DNA of 64,000 bases from UBA2821 sp902763335 (lineage in GTDB: Bacteria; Bacillota; Clostridia; Lachnospirales; Lachnospiraceae). The notes beneath the pieces are model-generated. The model had not been told where the DNA came from. It did no database searches and worked only from the letters and a program-made list of their open reading frames with translations. The stretch lies in assembly GCA_052066835.1 (NCBI GenBank), contig JBQHRJ010000010.1; one strand, given 5' to 3'. Both the position numbers and the translations under genes were made by a program. Numbering within the stretch: position 1 is the stretch's first letter; every line of letters starts with the position of its first letter. This document shows positions 1-8,596 of this stretch, piece by piece.

Positions 1-1
1 A

Positions 2-871
2 AATGCAAAAGGAATGAATGTGGTTTCACCTACATGGTTCAGAATAGTGGACAATAATGGAGGACTTTCGTCTCTCGCGGATACAACATATGTGAGCAGA
101 GCACATCAGCTTGGGTTTGAAGTATGGGCAGTTGTTGATGACCAGTCAGCAGATTCAGATAATAAACAGATTTTCCCATATACATCAAAACGTGAAAATC
201 TTGTAAATCAGCTTATATCATCAGCCATACAGTACGGATTTGACGGTATAAATGTTGACTTTGAGTATATATCTTCTGATATAGCAGAGGATTATATACA
301 GTTTTTGAGAGAATTGTCTGTTAAATGCAGAAATAACGGAATAGTATTATCAATTGACGATAAAGTACCTATTGCTTCTAATCTGTATTATGACAGAAAA
401 GAGCAGGGAGCGATTGCGGATTATGTAGTTATTATGGCGTATGATGAACATTGGGGAGTGGACTCAGGTGCAGGTTCTACTGCCTCTATTTCGTGGGTAG
501 AGGATGGAGTAAGCGCTACACTTGACGAGGTGGATCCGTCAAAAGTCATACTTGGAGTTCCTTTTTATACAAAAATATGGGGAGAAAAGGCTGACGGTAC
601 TGTTGAAACATATCAGACAGCGGATATGCAGACAGTGGAAAGTCTTATAGCTCAGAATGGCTCACAGAAAACATGGCTTGAGGATATGGGACAGAATTAC
701 AGTGAGTATGCCGGAGACGGACTAACATACAGAATATGGGTAGAGGATGCAACATCTATGGAGAAAAAGGTGCAGCTTATAAGTAAGTATGGTCTTGCCG
801 GAGTATCTGCATGGAGACTTGGTTCGGAGACGCCTGATATATGGAATACAATAGTGAAATATACAAATTAA
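2..871 (+). CDS. Glycoside hydrolase family 18 protein, 5' end outside the window
   Basis: This is the C-terminal part of a GH18-type glycosidase of the kind found in secreted cell-wall or spore-lytic enzymes. The reading frame is open from base 2, so the start lies upstream; the ATG at base 14 is only an internal methionine (Asn-Ala-Lys-Gly precede it). The GH18 active-site motif DGINVDFE lies about 75-85 residues after that methionine, with the last Glu as the expected acid. Later MAYDEHWG and the C-terminal AWRLG motif also fit the family. The substrate is probably an N-acetylglucosamine-containing glycan such as peptidoglycan or chitin, which is inferred from the family only. The N-terminal domains, which would show how it is anchored, are not visible. 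Confidence 0.85.
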   Translation, partial: NAKGMNVVSPTWFRIVDNNGGLSSLADTTYVSRAHQLGFEVWAVVDDQSADSDNKQIFPYTSKRENLVNQLISSAIQYGFDGINVDFEYISSDIAEDYIQFLRELSVKCRNNGIVLSIDDKVPIASNLYYDRKEQGAIADYVVIMAYDEHWGVDSGAGSTASISWVEDGVSATLDEVDPSKVILGVPFYTKIWGEKADGTVETYQTADMQTVESLIAQNGSQKTWLEDMGQNYSEYAGDGLTYRIWVEDATSMEKKVQLISKYGLAGVSAWRLGSETPDIWNTIVKYTN

Positions 872-945
872 CATATTTAGTGTCCATAAAGGATAGAATA
901 TATCATAATGTATATGGCAAGAGAGGTGTATGTAAGATAAGGGGT

Positions 946-1620
946 ATGAAAATATTTATGGCAGTTCTTATGATTGCCATTGTTGCTTACATAGCAGTGC
1001 ATTTTGGAAGGAATATAGGTGCATCAGCGAAGACGGTAAATGGGGCAAAAGTAATTATTGATCCGGGGCACGGAGGCGGAGACCCGGGAAAAATTGGTGT
1101 TAATGATGTTCTGGAAAAGGATGTTAATCTCCAGATAGCATTTAAACTAAAGAAACTACTTGAGAAAAAAGGCGTCAGCGTGGTTATGACCAGGGAGGAA
1201 GATGCTTCTCTTGGTGGTGATGAGTCAGGCAGTAAAAAAGTGGCAGATTTGAAGAGCAGGATAAAAATGGTTGAAGATGAAAAGGCTGATATCATGGTCA
1301 GCATCCATCAAAACAGTTATTCCTCTGAAAAGGTAAAAGGCGCACAGGTATTTTATTATACCAATTCCGATGAAGGAAAAAAACTCTCAGAATATATTCA
1401 GAACAGTATTAAGGAAAGTGTGGATAAAGATAATAATCGTGCCGCAAAGGCAAATAATAATTATTATATATTGTTACATTCAGCATGCCCGGCAGTAATC
1501 GTTGAATGTGGTTTTTTATCAAACCATGAAGAAGCCGCAAAATTATCCGATAAAGATTATCAGCAAGATATGGCTGAAGCCATAGCTGACGGGGTGTTTG
1601 GCTACCTTTCGGCAGAGTAA
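946..1620 (+). CDS. N-acetylmuramoyl-L-alanine amidase (Amidase_3), membrane-anchored
   Basis: A zinc amidase that cleaves the bond between muramic acid and L-alanine in peptidoglycan. From the ATG at 946 the protein has 224 residues. An N-terminal hydrophobic segment (about residues 3-20) acts as signal anchor, and the Amidase_3 domain fills the rest. The zinc and catalytic residues are visible: His42 in DPGHGG, Glu57 in LEKDV, His121 in SIHQNS and Glu187 in VIVECGF. The frame is open further upstream to 841, but that would overlap the preceding gene. The methionine before the hydrophobic segment is preferred, although its ribosome binding site (AAGGGG, very close) is modest. The position next to the GH18 gene suggests a shared wall-remodelling role. 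A CwlD-like function in spores is possible but not shown. Confidence 0.88.
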   Translation: MKIFMAVLMIAIVAYIAVHFGRNIGASAKTVNGAKVIIDPGHGGGDPGKIGVNDVLEKDVNLQIAFKLKKLLEKKGVSVVMTREEDASLGGDESGSKKVADLKSRIKMVEDEKADIMVSIHQNSYSSEKVKGAQVFYYTNSDEGKKLSEYIQNSIKESVDKDNNRAAKANNNYYILLHSACPAVIVECGFLSNHEEAAKLSDKDYQQDMAEAIADGVFGYLSAE

Positions 1621-1628
1621 AAAAGAGG

Positions 1629-1657
1629 TTTAAATTTCTGATTTAAAGTGTTATAAT
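1629..1657 (+). promoter_or_regulatory. Predicted sigma-A promoter for the sua5 gene cluster
   Basis: TTTAAA, a 17-base spacer and a perfect TATAAT (1652-1657) lie 39 bases before the Sua5 start codon. The -35 box is weak (4 of 6). There is no other obvious promoter before the ATP synthase genes, so this may also feed the downstream rpiB-comEB-atp genes. Confidence 0.5.
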
Positions 1658-1695
1658 TTTAACGTGATTTATTTGGAAACAGGAGATACTGATAT

Positions 1696-2748
1696 ATGGA
1701 TACAGTGATACGAAAAATTGACGTGAATAATATAGACAGAGAGGTTATGGAAGAGGCTTCACAGGTGCTTAACAGAGGCGGAATGGTTGCATTTCCGACA
1801 GAGACCGTGTATGGTCTGGGAGCAGATGCACTTGATGAGAAAGCTTCGGCAAAAATATATGCGGCAAAGGGCAGACCATCTGATAATCCGTTGATTGTTC
1901 ATATATCGGATATAGAACAGCTTGATAAGCTTGTCTGTGAGATACCGGATAATGCAAAAAAACTTATGGATGCATTCTGGCCGGGACCGATGACTCTTAT
2001 ATTCAAAAAGAGTGGTCTTGTGCCGGATGGAACTACAGGAGGACTTGACACAGTGGCGGTAAGGATGCCGAATCACAAGGCAGCCCTTGAACTTATCAGA
2101 ACATCGGGAGTCGCCATAGCAGCACCCAGTGCAAATACATCAGGGAGACCTAGTCCTACCACTGCGGCCCATGTTGCAGATGACCTGTCAGGAAAGATAG
2201 ATATGATAATAGATGGCGGTGCTGTAGGTATTGGTATAGAATCTACCATAGTTGATGTAACATCGGAGATACCGATGGTGTTAAGACCGGGATATATAAC
2301 GATGGAGATGCTTGAGAAAGTAGTTGGAAAAGTCGGAATAGATAAGGCTATAACAGGTCCGGTGTCACCGGATGTAAAGCCTAAGGCTCCGGGTATGAAG
2401 TATAAACATTATGCTCCTAAAGCTGAACTTACCATGTTCAAGGGAGAACTGAAAAATGTTGTGGAGCATATAAATAATCTTACGGATAAAAATGTAAAAT
2501 CAGGAATTAAGACAGGTATAATTGCCTGTGAAGAGACAAAAGATATGTATAAAGCCGGTGAAGTATTATCAATCGGTTCAAGAAATAATGAAGACACCAT
2601 CGCACATAATCTGTACGGAGTATTAAGAAAATTTGATGATATGAATGTTGACGTTATATATGGAGAGACATTTGAAGATAATCGTCTTGGACAGGCTATT
2701 ATGAACAGGCTGCTTAAAGCTGCCGGATATCATGTGGAGAAGGTGTAA
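1696..2748 (+). CDS. sua5: L-threonylcarbamoyladenylate synthase, Sua5 type
   Basis: Makes L-threonylcarbamoyl-AMP from threonine, bicarbonate and ATP, the first step of the universal t6A37 modification of ANN-decoding tRNAs; cytoplasmic. The 350 residues match the long Sua5 form: a YrdC domain (roughly 1-210, with FPTETVYGLGADA and KGRPSDNPLIVHI) followed by a linker with SPDVKPKAPGMKYKHYAP and a C-terminal Rossmann-like Sua5 domain. CAGGAGA upstream gives a good ribosome binding site. It is followed after 15 bases by the phosphatase-like gene, an order that recalls ywlC-ywlE in Bacillus. Confidence 0.95.
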   Translation: MDTVIRKIDVNNIDREVMEEASQVLNRGGMVAFPTETVYGLGADALDEKASAKIYAAKGRPSDNPLIVHISDIEQLDKLVCEIPDNAKKLMDAFWPGPMTLIFKKSGLVPDGTTGGLDTVAVRMPNHKAALELIRTSGVAIAAPSANTSGRPSPTTAAHVADDLSGKIDMIIDGGAVGIGIESTIVDVTSEIPMVLRPGYITMEMLEKVVGKVGIDKAITGPVSPDVKPKAPGMKYKHYAPKAELTMFKGELKNVVEHINNLTDKNVKSGIKTGIIACEETKDMYKAGEVLSIGSRNNEDTIAHNLYGVLRKFDDMNVDVIYGETFEDNRLGQAIMNRLLKAAGYHVEKV

Positions 2749-2763
2749 GCAGGAGGCGGTGCA

Positions 2764-3216
2764 ATGTTACAGTATAACAAAGTGATTTTTGTGAGTGTAA
2801 GTGATACATGTAGGGGACCGTGGGCGGCTGCTATTATGAAGAACAAACCAGGGATGTCGGAAGTGGATATTTGTTCAAAAGGAACCATAAGTCTTTTTCC
2901 GGAACCGGCAAATCCAAAAGCAGTAGCCGTTGCAAAAAGCAATGGTATAGATATAGGAGATTACCAGTCGACTCAGCTTGAAGGTGCAGATTTCTCAATG
3001 GAGACACTGGTACTTGTAATGTCTGAATCGATGAAAAAAAAGATATATGAGGACTTTACAGAGGCTGTAAATGTCTACACAATTAAAGAATTTGTAGGAG
3101 AATCCGGAGATGTCGAAGTGCCATATGGCGGAGAATTGCCGGATTACGGTTCGTGTTTTGAAGAACTGCAGAGACTTATAGATAAGGTCATAGAAAAACT
3201 ATGGAAAATAGTATAA
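2764..3216 (+). CDS. Low-molecular-weight phosphatase-like protein, probably inactive
   Basis: The fold matches low-molecular-weight protein phosphatases (YwlE/Wzb/ArsC type) in length (150 residues) and layout, but the signature is degraded. The usual FVCTGNTCRSP loop reads FVSVSDTCRGP. The nucleophilic Cys is Ser11, the loop Gly is Ser13 and the Ser after Arg17 is Gly18; Arg17 itself is kept. The general-acid Asp of the C-terminal DPYGG motif is also replaced (VEVPYGG). The frame is intact and the ribosome binding site (AGGAGG) is good, so it looks like a maintained but non-catalytic relative rather than a decaying gene. Its place after sua5 corresponds to ywlE, the protein-arginine phosphatase gene of Bacillus. 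A binding or regulatory role is an inference. Confidence 0.75.
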   Translation: MLQYNKVIFVSVSDTCRGPWAAAIMKNKPGMSEVDICSKGTISLFPEPANPKAVAVAKSNGIDIGDYQSTQLEGADFSMETLVLVMSESMKKKIYEDFTEAVNVYTIKEFVGESGDVEVPYGGELPDYGSCFEELQRLIDKVIEKLWKIV

Positions 3217-3260
3217 TAGCATAGATAACAGCAAACAACTGTAAGATAAGGAGAACTAAG

Positions 3261-3689
3261 ATGATAGCTTTAGGAAATGATCATGGCGGATATGAATTAA
3301 AACAGGAAATAATTAAGTACTTAGACGAAAAAGGGTTTGAGTATAAGGATTTCGGATGCTATGGAACAGATTCATGTGATTATCCGGAATTTGGAAAGAA
3401 AGTAGCTAATGCAGTTGCTTCAGGTGAGTGTGAAAAAGGAATACTTATCTGTGGAACAGGAATAGGAATTTCCATAGCTGCCAATAAGGTTAAGGGAATA
3501 AGGGCAGCACTCTGTACAGACTGTTTTATGGCAGAAGCTACAAGACTTCATAACGATGCCAATATACTTGCACTTGGCGGAAGAGTAGTAGGTCCGGGAC
3601 TTGCCGTTAAAATTGTGGATACATTTTTAAATACAGAATTTTCTGATGAAGAAAGACATAAAAGAAGAATTGCACAGATAGAAGATTAG
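3261..3689 (+). CDS. rpiB: Ribose-5-phosphate isomerase B
   Basis: Interconverts ribose 5-phosphate and ribulose 5-phosphate in the pentose phosphate pathway. The 142-residue protein starts with the family motif ALGNDHGGYELK. It has the Cys64-Gly-Thr-Gly loop (ILICGTGIGISIAANK) that supplies the proton-transferring thiol, and the substrate-binding run ATRLHNDANILALGGR. GGAG lies upstream of the ATG. A LacAB-type galactose isomerase is a related alternative, but the single gene and context favour RpiB. Confidence 0.95.
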   Translation: MIALGNDHGGYELKQEIIKYLDEKGFEYKDFGCYGTDSCDYPEFGKKVANAVASGECEKGILICGTGIGISIAANKVKGIRAALCTDCFMAEATRLHNDANILALGGRVVGPGLAVKIVDTFLNTEFSDEERHKRRIAQIED

Positions 3690-3713
3690 TGCGTCTGCGG
3701 AATGGAGAGTAGT

Positions 3714-4199
3714 ATGTCAGACAAGAGAAAAGATTTTATATCATGGGATGAATACTTTATGGGTGTGGCATATCTTTCGGCCATGCGTTCAAAAGACCCG
3801 AATACACAGGTTGGAGCATGTATTGTGGGAGAAGATAACCGTATTTTGTCAATGGGATACAATGGATTTCCTAACGGGTGCTCTGATGATGAGTTTCCGT
3901 GGGGGAAGATTGGAGAAGAGATAGACAGTAAGTATCTGTACTCCACCCACAGTGAGCTTAATGCCATATTGAATTACAGAGGCGGAAGTTTAGAGGGGGC
4001 AAAAATGTATGTTACGCTTTTTCCATGTAATGAATGTGCTAAGGCAATTATTCAGGCGGGTATAAAATGTGTTGTATATGACTGCGATAAATATGCGGCG
4101 ACTCCGGCAGTTGTTGCATCAAAGAAAATGTTTAGTGCTGCGGGGGTTGAGTATGTTCCGTATCACAGAAATGGACGAAATGTACACATAGAATTGTAA
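3714..4199 (+). CDS. comEB: dCMP/deoxycytidylate deaminase (ComEB family)
   Basis: Zinc-dependent deaminase converting dCMP to dUMP for thymidylate synthesis. Zinc-binding motifs are clear: THSELNAIL (His-x-Glu) and PCNECAKAI (Pro-Cys-x-x-Cys). The start at 3714 is preferred over the in-frame ATG at 3702: GGAGAG sits 4 bases upstream of 3714, the protein then begins MSDKRKDFISWDEYF as in the family, and 3702 lacks a good ribosome binding site. The length from 3714 is 161 residues, usual for the family. Confidence 0.93.
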   Translation: MSDKRKDFISWDEYFMGVAYLSAMRSKDPNTQVGACIVGEDNRILSMGYNGFPNGCSDDEFPWGKIGEEIDSKYLYSTHSELNAILNYRGGSLEGAKMYVTLFPCNECAKAIIQAGIKCVVYDCDKYAATPAVVASKKMFSAAGVEYVPYHRNGRNVHIEL

Positions 4200-4216
4200 G
4201 AAGGGACTGAATCTTT

Positions 4217-4474
4217 ATGAAATATAATAAAGAGGTTTTTAGAAATCTTACTCTTATAACACAGCTTGGAATCCAGATGCTGACACCGGTATTTCTGTGT
4301 GTTGCCATCGGGGTTTTTATAGATAACAGATTTTCGACATATTTTACATTGCCACTGCTGATACTTGGAATAATGGCAGGTGCCAGAAATACTTATATAC
4401 TTGCCACATCTGCAGCTAAGCAGGGAAATGAGAAAGGCAGGAAGTCTGATGAAAAGAAAACGGGAGATAAATAG
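4217..4474 (+). CDS. AtpZ/AtpI-family ATP synthase accessory protein
   Basis: A small 85-residue membrane protein with two hydrophobic segments (about 18-36 and 43-62) of the AtpZ-like family, commonly encoded first in Firmicutes ATP synthase operons. Family members help assemble the enzyme or form a small cation channel with AtpI. Its last 26 bases overlap the following atpI gene, which suggests translational coupling. The AAGAAGGG ribosome binding site is close upstream. Confidence 0.8.
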   Translation: MKYNKEVFRNLTLITQLGIQMLTPVFLCVAIGVFIDNRFSTYFTLPLLILGIMAGARNTYILATSAAKQGNEKGRKSDEKKTGDK

Positions 4475-4853
4475 TACCCTTATAGAATTAATTCTTGGGA
4501 ATGTTATATATGGGATAATTATTACAATACCGACATTAATATTTATGCACAACAGAGTAAAAATGGCGGCATTGCTATGGTTTGGAGTGCTTATATCCGT
4601 GGCAATGGTGGTGCATATGTATACAGAGATTGAAAAGTCACTGTATATGGGTGAACATGGAGCGCTAAAGCATACCAGAATGACCACGGCACTCAGATAC
4701 GTTGTTGTTGCGGGAGTGTTGTGTTTGACTGCATTCTTTGTTAAAGAGGATGTGATAGTGACATTAGTCGGTTCGATGGCATTGAAAGTGTCGGCTTATA
4801 TTCAGCCGTTCACACATAGATTTTTAAACAAATTTTACAGAAAGGGAAGGTGA
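4449..4853 (+). CDS. atpI: ATP synthase subunit I (AtpI)
   Basis: A 134-residue, four-helix membrane protein in the operon position of AtpI, which assists c-ring assembly. The frame is open from 4380. The ATG at 4449, preceded by AGGAAG, is preferred because it gives a positively charged N-terminus (MKRKREINS) before the first membrane helix and overlaps the preceding gene only slightly. Sequence conservation in this family is low; the call depends on hydrophobic pattern and context. Confidence 0.75.
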   Translation: MKRKREINSTLIELILGNVIYGIIITIPTLIFMHNRVKMAALLWFGVLISVAMVVHMYTEIEKSLYMGEHGALKHTRMTTALRYVVVAGVLCLTAFFVKEDVIVTLVGSMALKVSAYIQPFTHRFLNKFYRKGR

Positions 4854-4857
4854 GAAT

Positions 4858-5619
4858 GTGGAAAATGGAATTTTGTATGCGGGCTACATGAGCAGTATGT
4901 GTGCAGCAAGTACAAATGCAGGCAGTGATTCTGAAGATTTCAGCTTTATGATAAAACTTCTCAAGGAATTCAAAATAGGTGGAACTACACTTAATATAAC
5001 ATCTACACATATATGTCTGCTTATTGTTACGATTACGCTGTTAGTTATATCTGTTATTGTGAACCGTATAGTAAAAAAGGCCAATGCCTCGGACACTCCG
5101 GGAACCATACAGAATATTGCCGAGATGGTAGTAGAAATGCTGAATAACATGGTATATTCAAGTATGGGAAAAGAGACAAAGAGATTTGTCAATTACATTT
5201 CAACATTGTTTATATTTGTGTTGTTCTGTAACATTTCGGGATTGTTTGGACTGAGGGCACCTACAGCAGATTATGGTGTTACGTTGCCGCTTGGTGTTAT
5301 TACATTTGTAATGATACACTACTGTGGTATCAAGAAAAATAAAATGAAACATTTTGCGGATATGTGTAAACCGGTTTTGCTGACTCCTATTAACGTAATA
5401 GGTGAATTGGCAGTACCAATATCGCTTTCACTTCGTCTCTTCGGAAATATCATGTCAGGTACGGTTCTTATGGGGCTTATCTATATGCTACCGAGATATG
5501 TTACCGTTGGTATTCCGGCAGTAGCACATGTCTATTTTGATATCTTTTCCGGATGTATACAGGCGTATGTTATAAGTATGCTTACTATGGTATACATTAC
5601 TGATAAAATAGGCGACTAA
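4858..5619 (+). CDS. atpB: F1Fo ATP synthase subunit a
   Basis: Membrane stator subunit forming the ion half-channels next to the c-ring. The essential Arg lies in SLRLFGNIMSGT, and the last helix (GCIQAYVISMLTMVYI) carries the conserved Gln. There are five to six predicted helices over 253 residues. The start is a GTG at 4858, seven bases after AAGGGAAGG; the ATG two bases upstream is in another frame. Confidence 0.95.
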   Translation: MENGILYAGYMSSMCAASTNAGSDSEDFSFMIKLLKEFKIGGTTLNITSTHICLLIVTITLLVISVIVNRIVKKANASDTPGTIQNIAEMVVEMLNNMVYSSMGKETKRFVNYISTLFIFVLFCNISGLFGLRAPTADYGVTLPLGVITFVMIHYCGIKKNKMKHFADMCKPVLLTPINVIGELAVPISLSLRLFGNIMSGTVLMGLIYMLPRYVTVGIPAVAHVYFDIFSGCIQAYVISMLTMVYITDKIGD

Positions 5620-5663
5620 AATTATTAGAAAGCCGTATAAACGGCAGAATGGAGGAAATTATT

Positions 5664-5921
5664 ATGGATAATATTACAGGACAGGAATTTATTTATGCTA
5701 TGTCAGCAATCGGCGCAGGTATTGCCATGATAGCCGGTGTAGGACCTGGTATAGGACAGGGTTATGCAGCAGGTCAGGCAGCCGCAGCAGTCGGACGTAA
5801 TCCGGGAGCTAAAAGTGATATAACATCTACCATGCTTTTGGGACAGGCCGTTGCCGAGACAACAGGTCTTTACGGACTCGCAGTTGCTATCATTCTGATG
5901 TTCGTTAAACCGTTCAAATAA
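5664..5921 (+). CDS. atpE: F1Fo ATP synthase subunit c with sodium-binding signature
   Basis: Two-helix proteolipid of the rotor ring. The ATG at 5664 follows GGAGGAAA and is preferred over 5649, which overlaps that ribosome binding site. Numbered from 5664 (85 residues), helix 1 has GPGIGQGYAAG with Gln32, and helix 2 has AVAETTGLYGL with Val63, Glu65, Thr66 and Tyr70. These match the Na+-coordinating positions known for the Ilyobacter tartaricus ring (Gln32, Val63, Glu65, Ser66, Tyr70), with Thr for Ser. Proton-type rings usually lack the Gln and Ser/Thr. A sodium-driven enzyme is therefore predicted. Confidence 0.95.
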   Translation: MDNITGQEFIYAMSAIGAGIAMIAGVGPGIGQGYAAGQAAAAVGRNPGAKSDITSTMLLGQAVAETTGLYGLAVAIILMFVKPFK

Positions 5922-5969
5922 GAGGATGAAAATGCCTACTAAAACGAATATCAGAAAGGAGGCGAAACC

Positions 5970-6512
5970 TTGGGCGGCGTAAATGTAATGTTATTAGAAG
6001 GAAGAATTTTCGGACTGGATGCACAGACAGTATTTGATGCAATATTTCTGGCTATAAATATTTTTATTCTGTTTACGGCTATGTCGTATCTGCTTTTCAA
6101 TCCTGTAAGGGATATGCTTAAGAAGAGACAGGACAGAATAACTGCTGAGAGAGAAGATGCAGAAAAGAATAAACGAGATGCTGAGAGTCTGAAGTCAGAA
6201 TATGAGCAGAAACTCAAAGATGTAAATAAAGAGGCAGAGGCTATTCTCAGCGAAGCACGTAAGAAGGCACTCAAAAATGAAGAGAGCATTGTTGCGGAGG
6301 CTAAGCAGGAGGCAGCCAGAATTATTCAGAGGGCAAATTCTGAGATAGAATTAGAAAAGAAGAAGGCAGCAGATGATATCAAGAAAGAGATTATCACTGT
6401 GGCAACGCTCCTGGCTAACAAGGTAGTAGCAGCATCCATTGATGAAAAAACTCAGGATGCACTTATAGAAGAAACATTAGGAGAGATAGGTGATAAAACA
6501 TGGCTAAGCTAG
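5970..6512 (+). CDS. atpF: F1Fo ATP synthase subunit b
   Basis: Peripheral stalk subunit. One N-terminal membrane helix (about residues 22-42) is followed by a long charged coiled coil and a C-terminal part that binds delta. The start is a TTG at 5970 preceded six bases upstream by AAAGGAGGC, one of the strongest ribosome binding sites in the operon. ATG codons at 5988 and further in lack a comparable site. It overlaps atpH by 13 bases. Confidence 0.92.
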   Translation: MGGVNVMLLEGRIFGLDAQTVFDAIFLAINIFILFTAMSYLLFNPVRDMLKKRQDRITAEREDAEKNKRDAESLKSEYEQKLKDVNKEAEAILSEARKKALKNEESIVAEAKQEAARIIQRANSEIELEKKKAADDIKKEIITVATLLANKVVAASIDEKTQDALIEETLGEIGDKTWLS

Positions 6513-7048
6513 TGTCTGCGACATATGGTGATGCGTTGTTTGAATTGGCTCTTGAAAATGACAGTATAGATAATCTCTATGAAGAGGTTAAAGGTGTCAG
6601 ACAGGTGTTTCTTGAAAATAATGAGCTTGTCAAATTGCTTAATCACCCAAAGATTGATAAAGATGATAAGATTCAGGTGATGGAAAATGTGTTTAAGGGA
6701 AGAATATCAGATGATCTGACAGGATTTCTTATTCTTACCGTCAAAAAAGACAGATATAACGACATTGTATCCATACTTGACTATTTTGTGGCAAAGGTTA
6801 AGGAATATAAGAAAATCGGTGTGGTTTATGTGACTACAGCGGTTCAGTTGACACAAAGCCAGAAAGATGATGTTGAAAAGCGGTTGCTTGAAACTACATC
6901 ATACACAAAATTTGAAATGAATTATACCGTTGATGCCGGTTTGATCGGTGGAATGGTTATCCGAATAGGCGACAGGGTTGTAGACAGCAGCATCAAATCA
7001 AAACTTGATGCAATGTCAAGAGAATTATTAAAAATCCAGCTTGCCTGA
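6500..7048 (+). CDS. atpH: F1Fo ATP synthase subunit delta
   Basis: OSCP/delta subunit joining the peripheral stalk to F1. The 182 residues show the family N-terminus (KLVSATYGDALFELAL) and the C-terminal motif IGGMVIRIGDRVVDSSIKSKLDAM. It starts inside the end of atpF, which suggests coupled translation. Confidence 0.95.
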   Translation: MAKLVSATYGDALFELALENDSIDNLYEEVKGVRQVFLENNELVKLLNHPKIDKDDKIQVMENVFKGRISDDLTGFLILTVKKDRYNDIVSILDYFVAKVKEYKKIGVVYVTTAVQLTQSQKDDVEKRLLETTSYTKFEMNYTVDAGLIGGMVIRIGDRVVDSSIKSKLDAMSRELLKIQLA

Positions 7049-7074
7049 TAAAAGAAAGAAGGTGGATTAACTCC

Positions 7075-8577
7075 ATGAATTTAAGACCAGAAGAAATCAG
7101 TTCGGTTATAAAAGAACAGATAAAAAGATATTCTGCTGAACTTGATGTGTCGAATATCGGTACTGTAATTCAGGTTGCAGATGGTATCGCACGAATACAT
7201 GGACTTGAGAAAGCCATGCAGGGAGAACTTCTTGAATTTCCGGGAGATGTATATGGAATGGTGCTTAACCTCGAGGAGGACAATGTAGGTGCCGTACTTT
7301 TGGGAGATTCAAAAAATATAAGTGAAGGCGATACAGTAAAAACAACAGGTCGAGTTGTAGAGGTTCCGGTTGGAGACGTTATGACAGGCCGAGTTGTAAA
7401 TGCACTTGGACAGCCTATAGATGGTAAAGGTCCGATAGAGGCTAAAAAGTTCCGACAGATAGAGAGAGTTGCATCAGGTGTTATTTCCAGAAAATCTGTA
7501 GATACACCGCTGCAGACAGGTATTAAGGCTATAGATGCCATGGTTCCTATAGGAAGAGGACAGCGAGAGTTAATAATCGGTGACCGTCAGACAGGTAAAA
7601 CTGCCATAGCACTTGATACCATCATTAATCAGAAGGGTGAAAACGTACATTGTATATATGTTGCAATCGGTCAGAAAGCATCTACGGTTGCATCTATAGT
7701 TAAAACCCTTGAAGATTATGGCGCAATGGATTACACGACCGTAGTAGTATCTACAGCCAGTGAACTTGCACCTCTTCAGTATATAGCACCATATTCAGGA
7801 TGTGCCATAGGTGAAGAGTGGATGGAAAATGGAGAGGATGTACTTATTGTTTATGACGATCTGAGCAAGCATGCTACGGCATACCGTACACTCTCATTGC
7901 TTCTCCGTCGTCCACCTGGCCGTGAGGCTTACCCTGGAGATGTATTCTATCTTCATTCAAGACTTCTTGAGAGAGCAGCAAGACTTTCAGATGAACTTGG
8001 AGGAGGATCGCTTACAGCACTTCCTATAATTGAGACACAGGCAGGAGATGTATCTGCATACATCCCTACAAATGTAATTTCAATTACAGACGGTCAGATA
8101 TATCTGGAGACAGAAATGTTCAATTCAGGTTTCAGACCTGCCGTAAATGCGGGACTTTCAGTTTCGCGAGTTGGTGGTGCAGCCCAGATAAAAGCTATCA
8201 AAAAACTTGCGGCTCCTATCCGTGTGGAACTTGCACAGTACAGAGAGCTTGCTTCATTCGCACAGTTCGGTTCAGAACTTGACGGTGATACAAAAGAGAA
8301 GCTTGAGCAGGGTGAGAGAATCAAAGAGATTCTTAAACAGCCACAGTATAAACCTATGGGTGTTGAATATCAGGTTATTATCATATATGTTGCAACAAAG
8401 AAATACCTGCTTGACGTACCTGTAAGTGAAATCTTAAGATTTGAAAAAGAATTATTTGAATTTATAGATACAAAATATCCGGATGTTCCTAAGAAGATTA
8501 AGGAGACTAAGGAACTAAGTCTGGAAGTTGAAGAGGAACTTGTAAAGGCAATCAAGGAGTTTAAGGAAAACTTCTAA
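7075..8577 (+). CDS. atpA: F1Fo ATP synthase subunit alpha
   Basis: Non-catalytic nucleotide-binding subunit of F1. Full length (500 residues) with P-loop GDRQTGKT near residue 170, the PYSGCAIGEEW region and the family motif PAVNAGLSVSRVGGAAQ. AAGAAGGTGG provides the ribosome binding site. Confidence 0.98.
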   Translation: MNLRPEEISSVIKEQIKRYSAELDVSNIGTVIQVADGIARIHGLEKAMQGELLEFPGDVYGMVLNLEEDNVGAVLLGDSKNISEGDTVKTTGRVVEVPVGDVMTGRVVNALGQPIDGKGPIEAKKFRQIERVASGVISRKSVDTPLQTGIKAIDAMVPIGRGQRELIIGDRQTGKTAIALDTIINQKGENVHCIYVAIGQKASTVASIVKTLEDYGAMDYTTVVVSTASELAPLQYIAPYSGCAIGEEWMENGEDVLIVYDDLSKHATAYRTLSLLLRRPPGREAYPGDVFYLHSRLLERAARLSDELGGGSLTALPIIETQAGDVSAYIPTNVISITDGQIYLETEMFNSGFRPAVNAGLSVSRVGGAAQIKAIKKLAAPIRVELAQYRELASFAQFGSELDGDTKEKLEQGERIKEILKQPQYKPMGVEYQVIIIYVATKKYLLDVPVSEILRFEKELFEFIDTKYPDVPKKIKETKELSLEVEEELVKAIKEFKENF

Positions 8578-8596
8578 TGGAAGGCGGTGAATGTTC

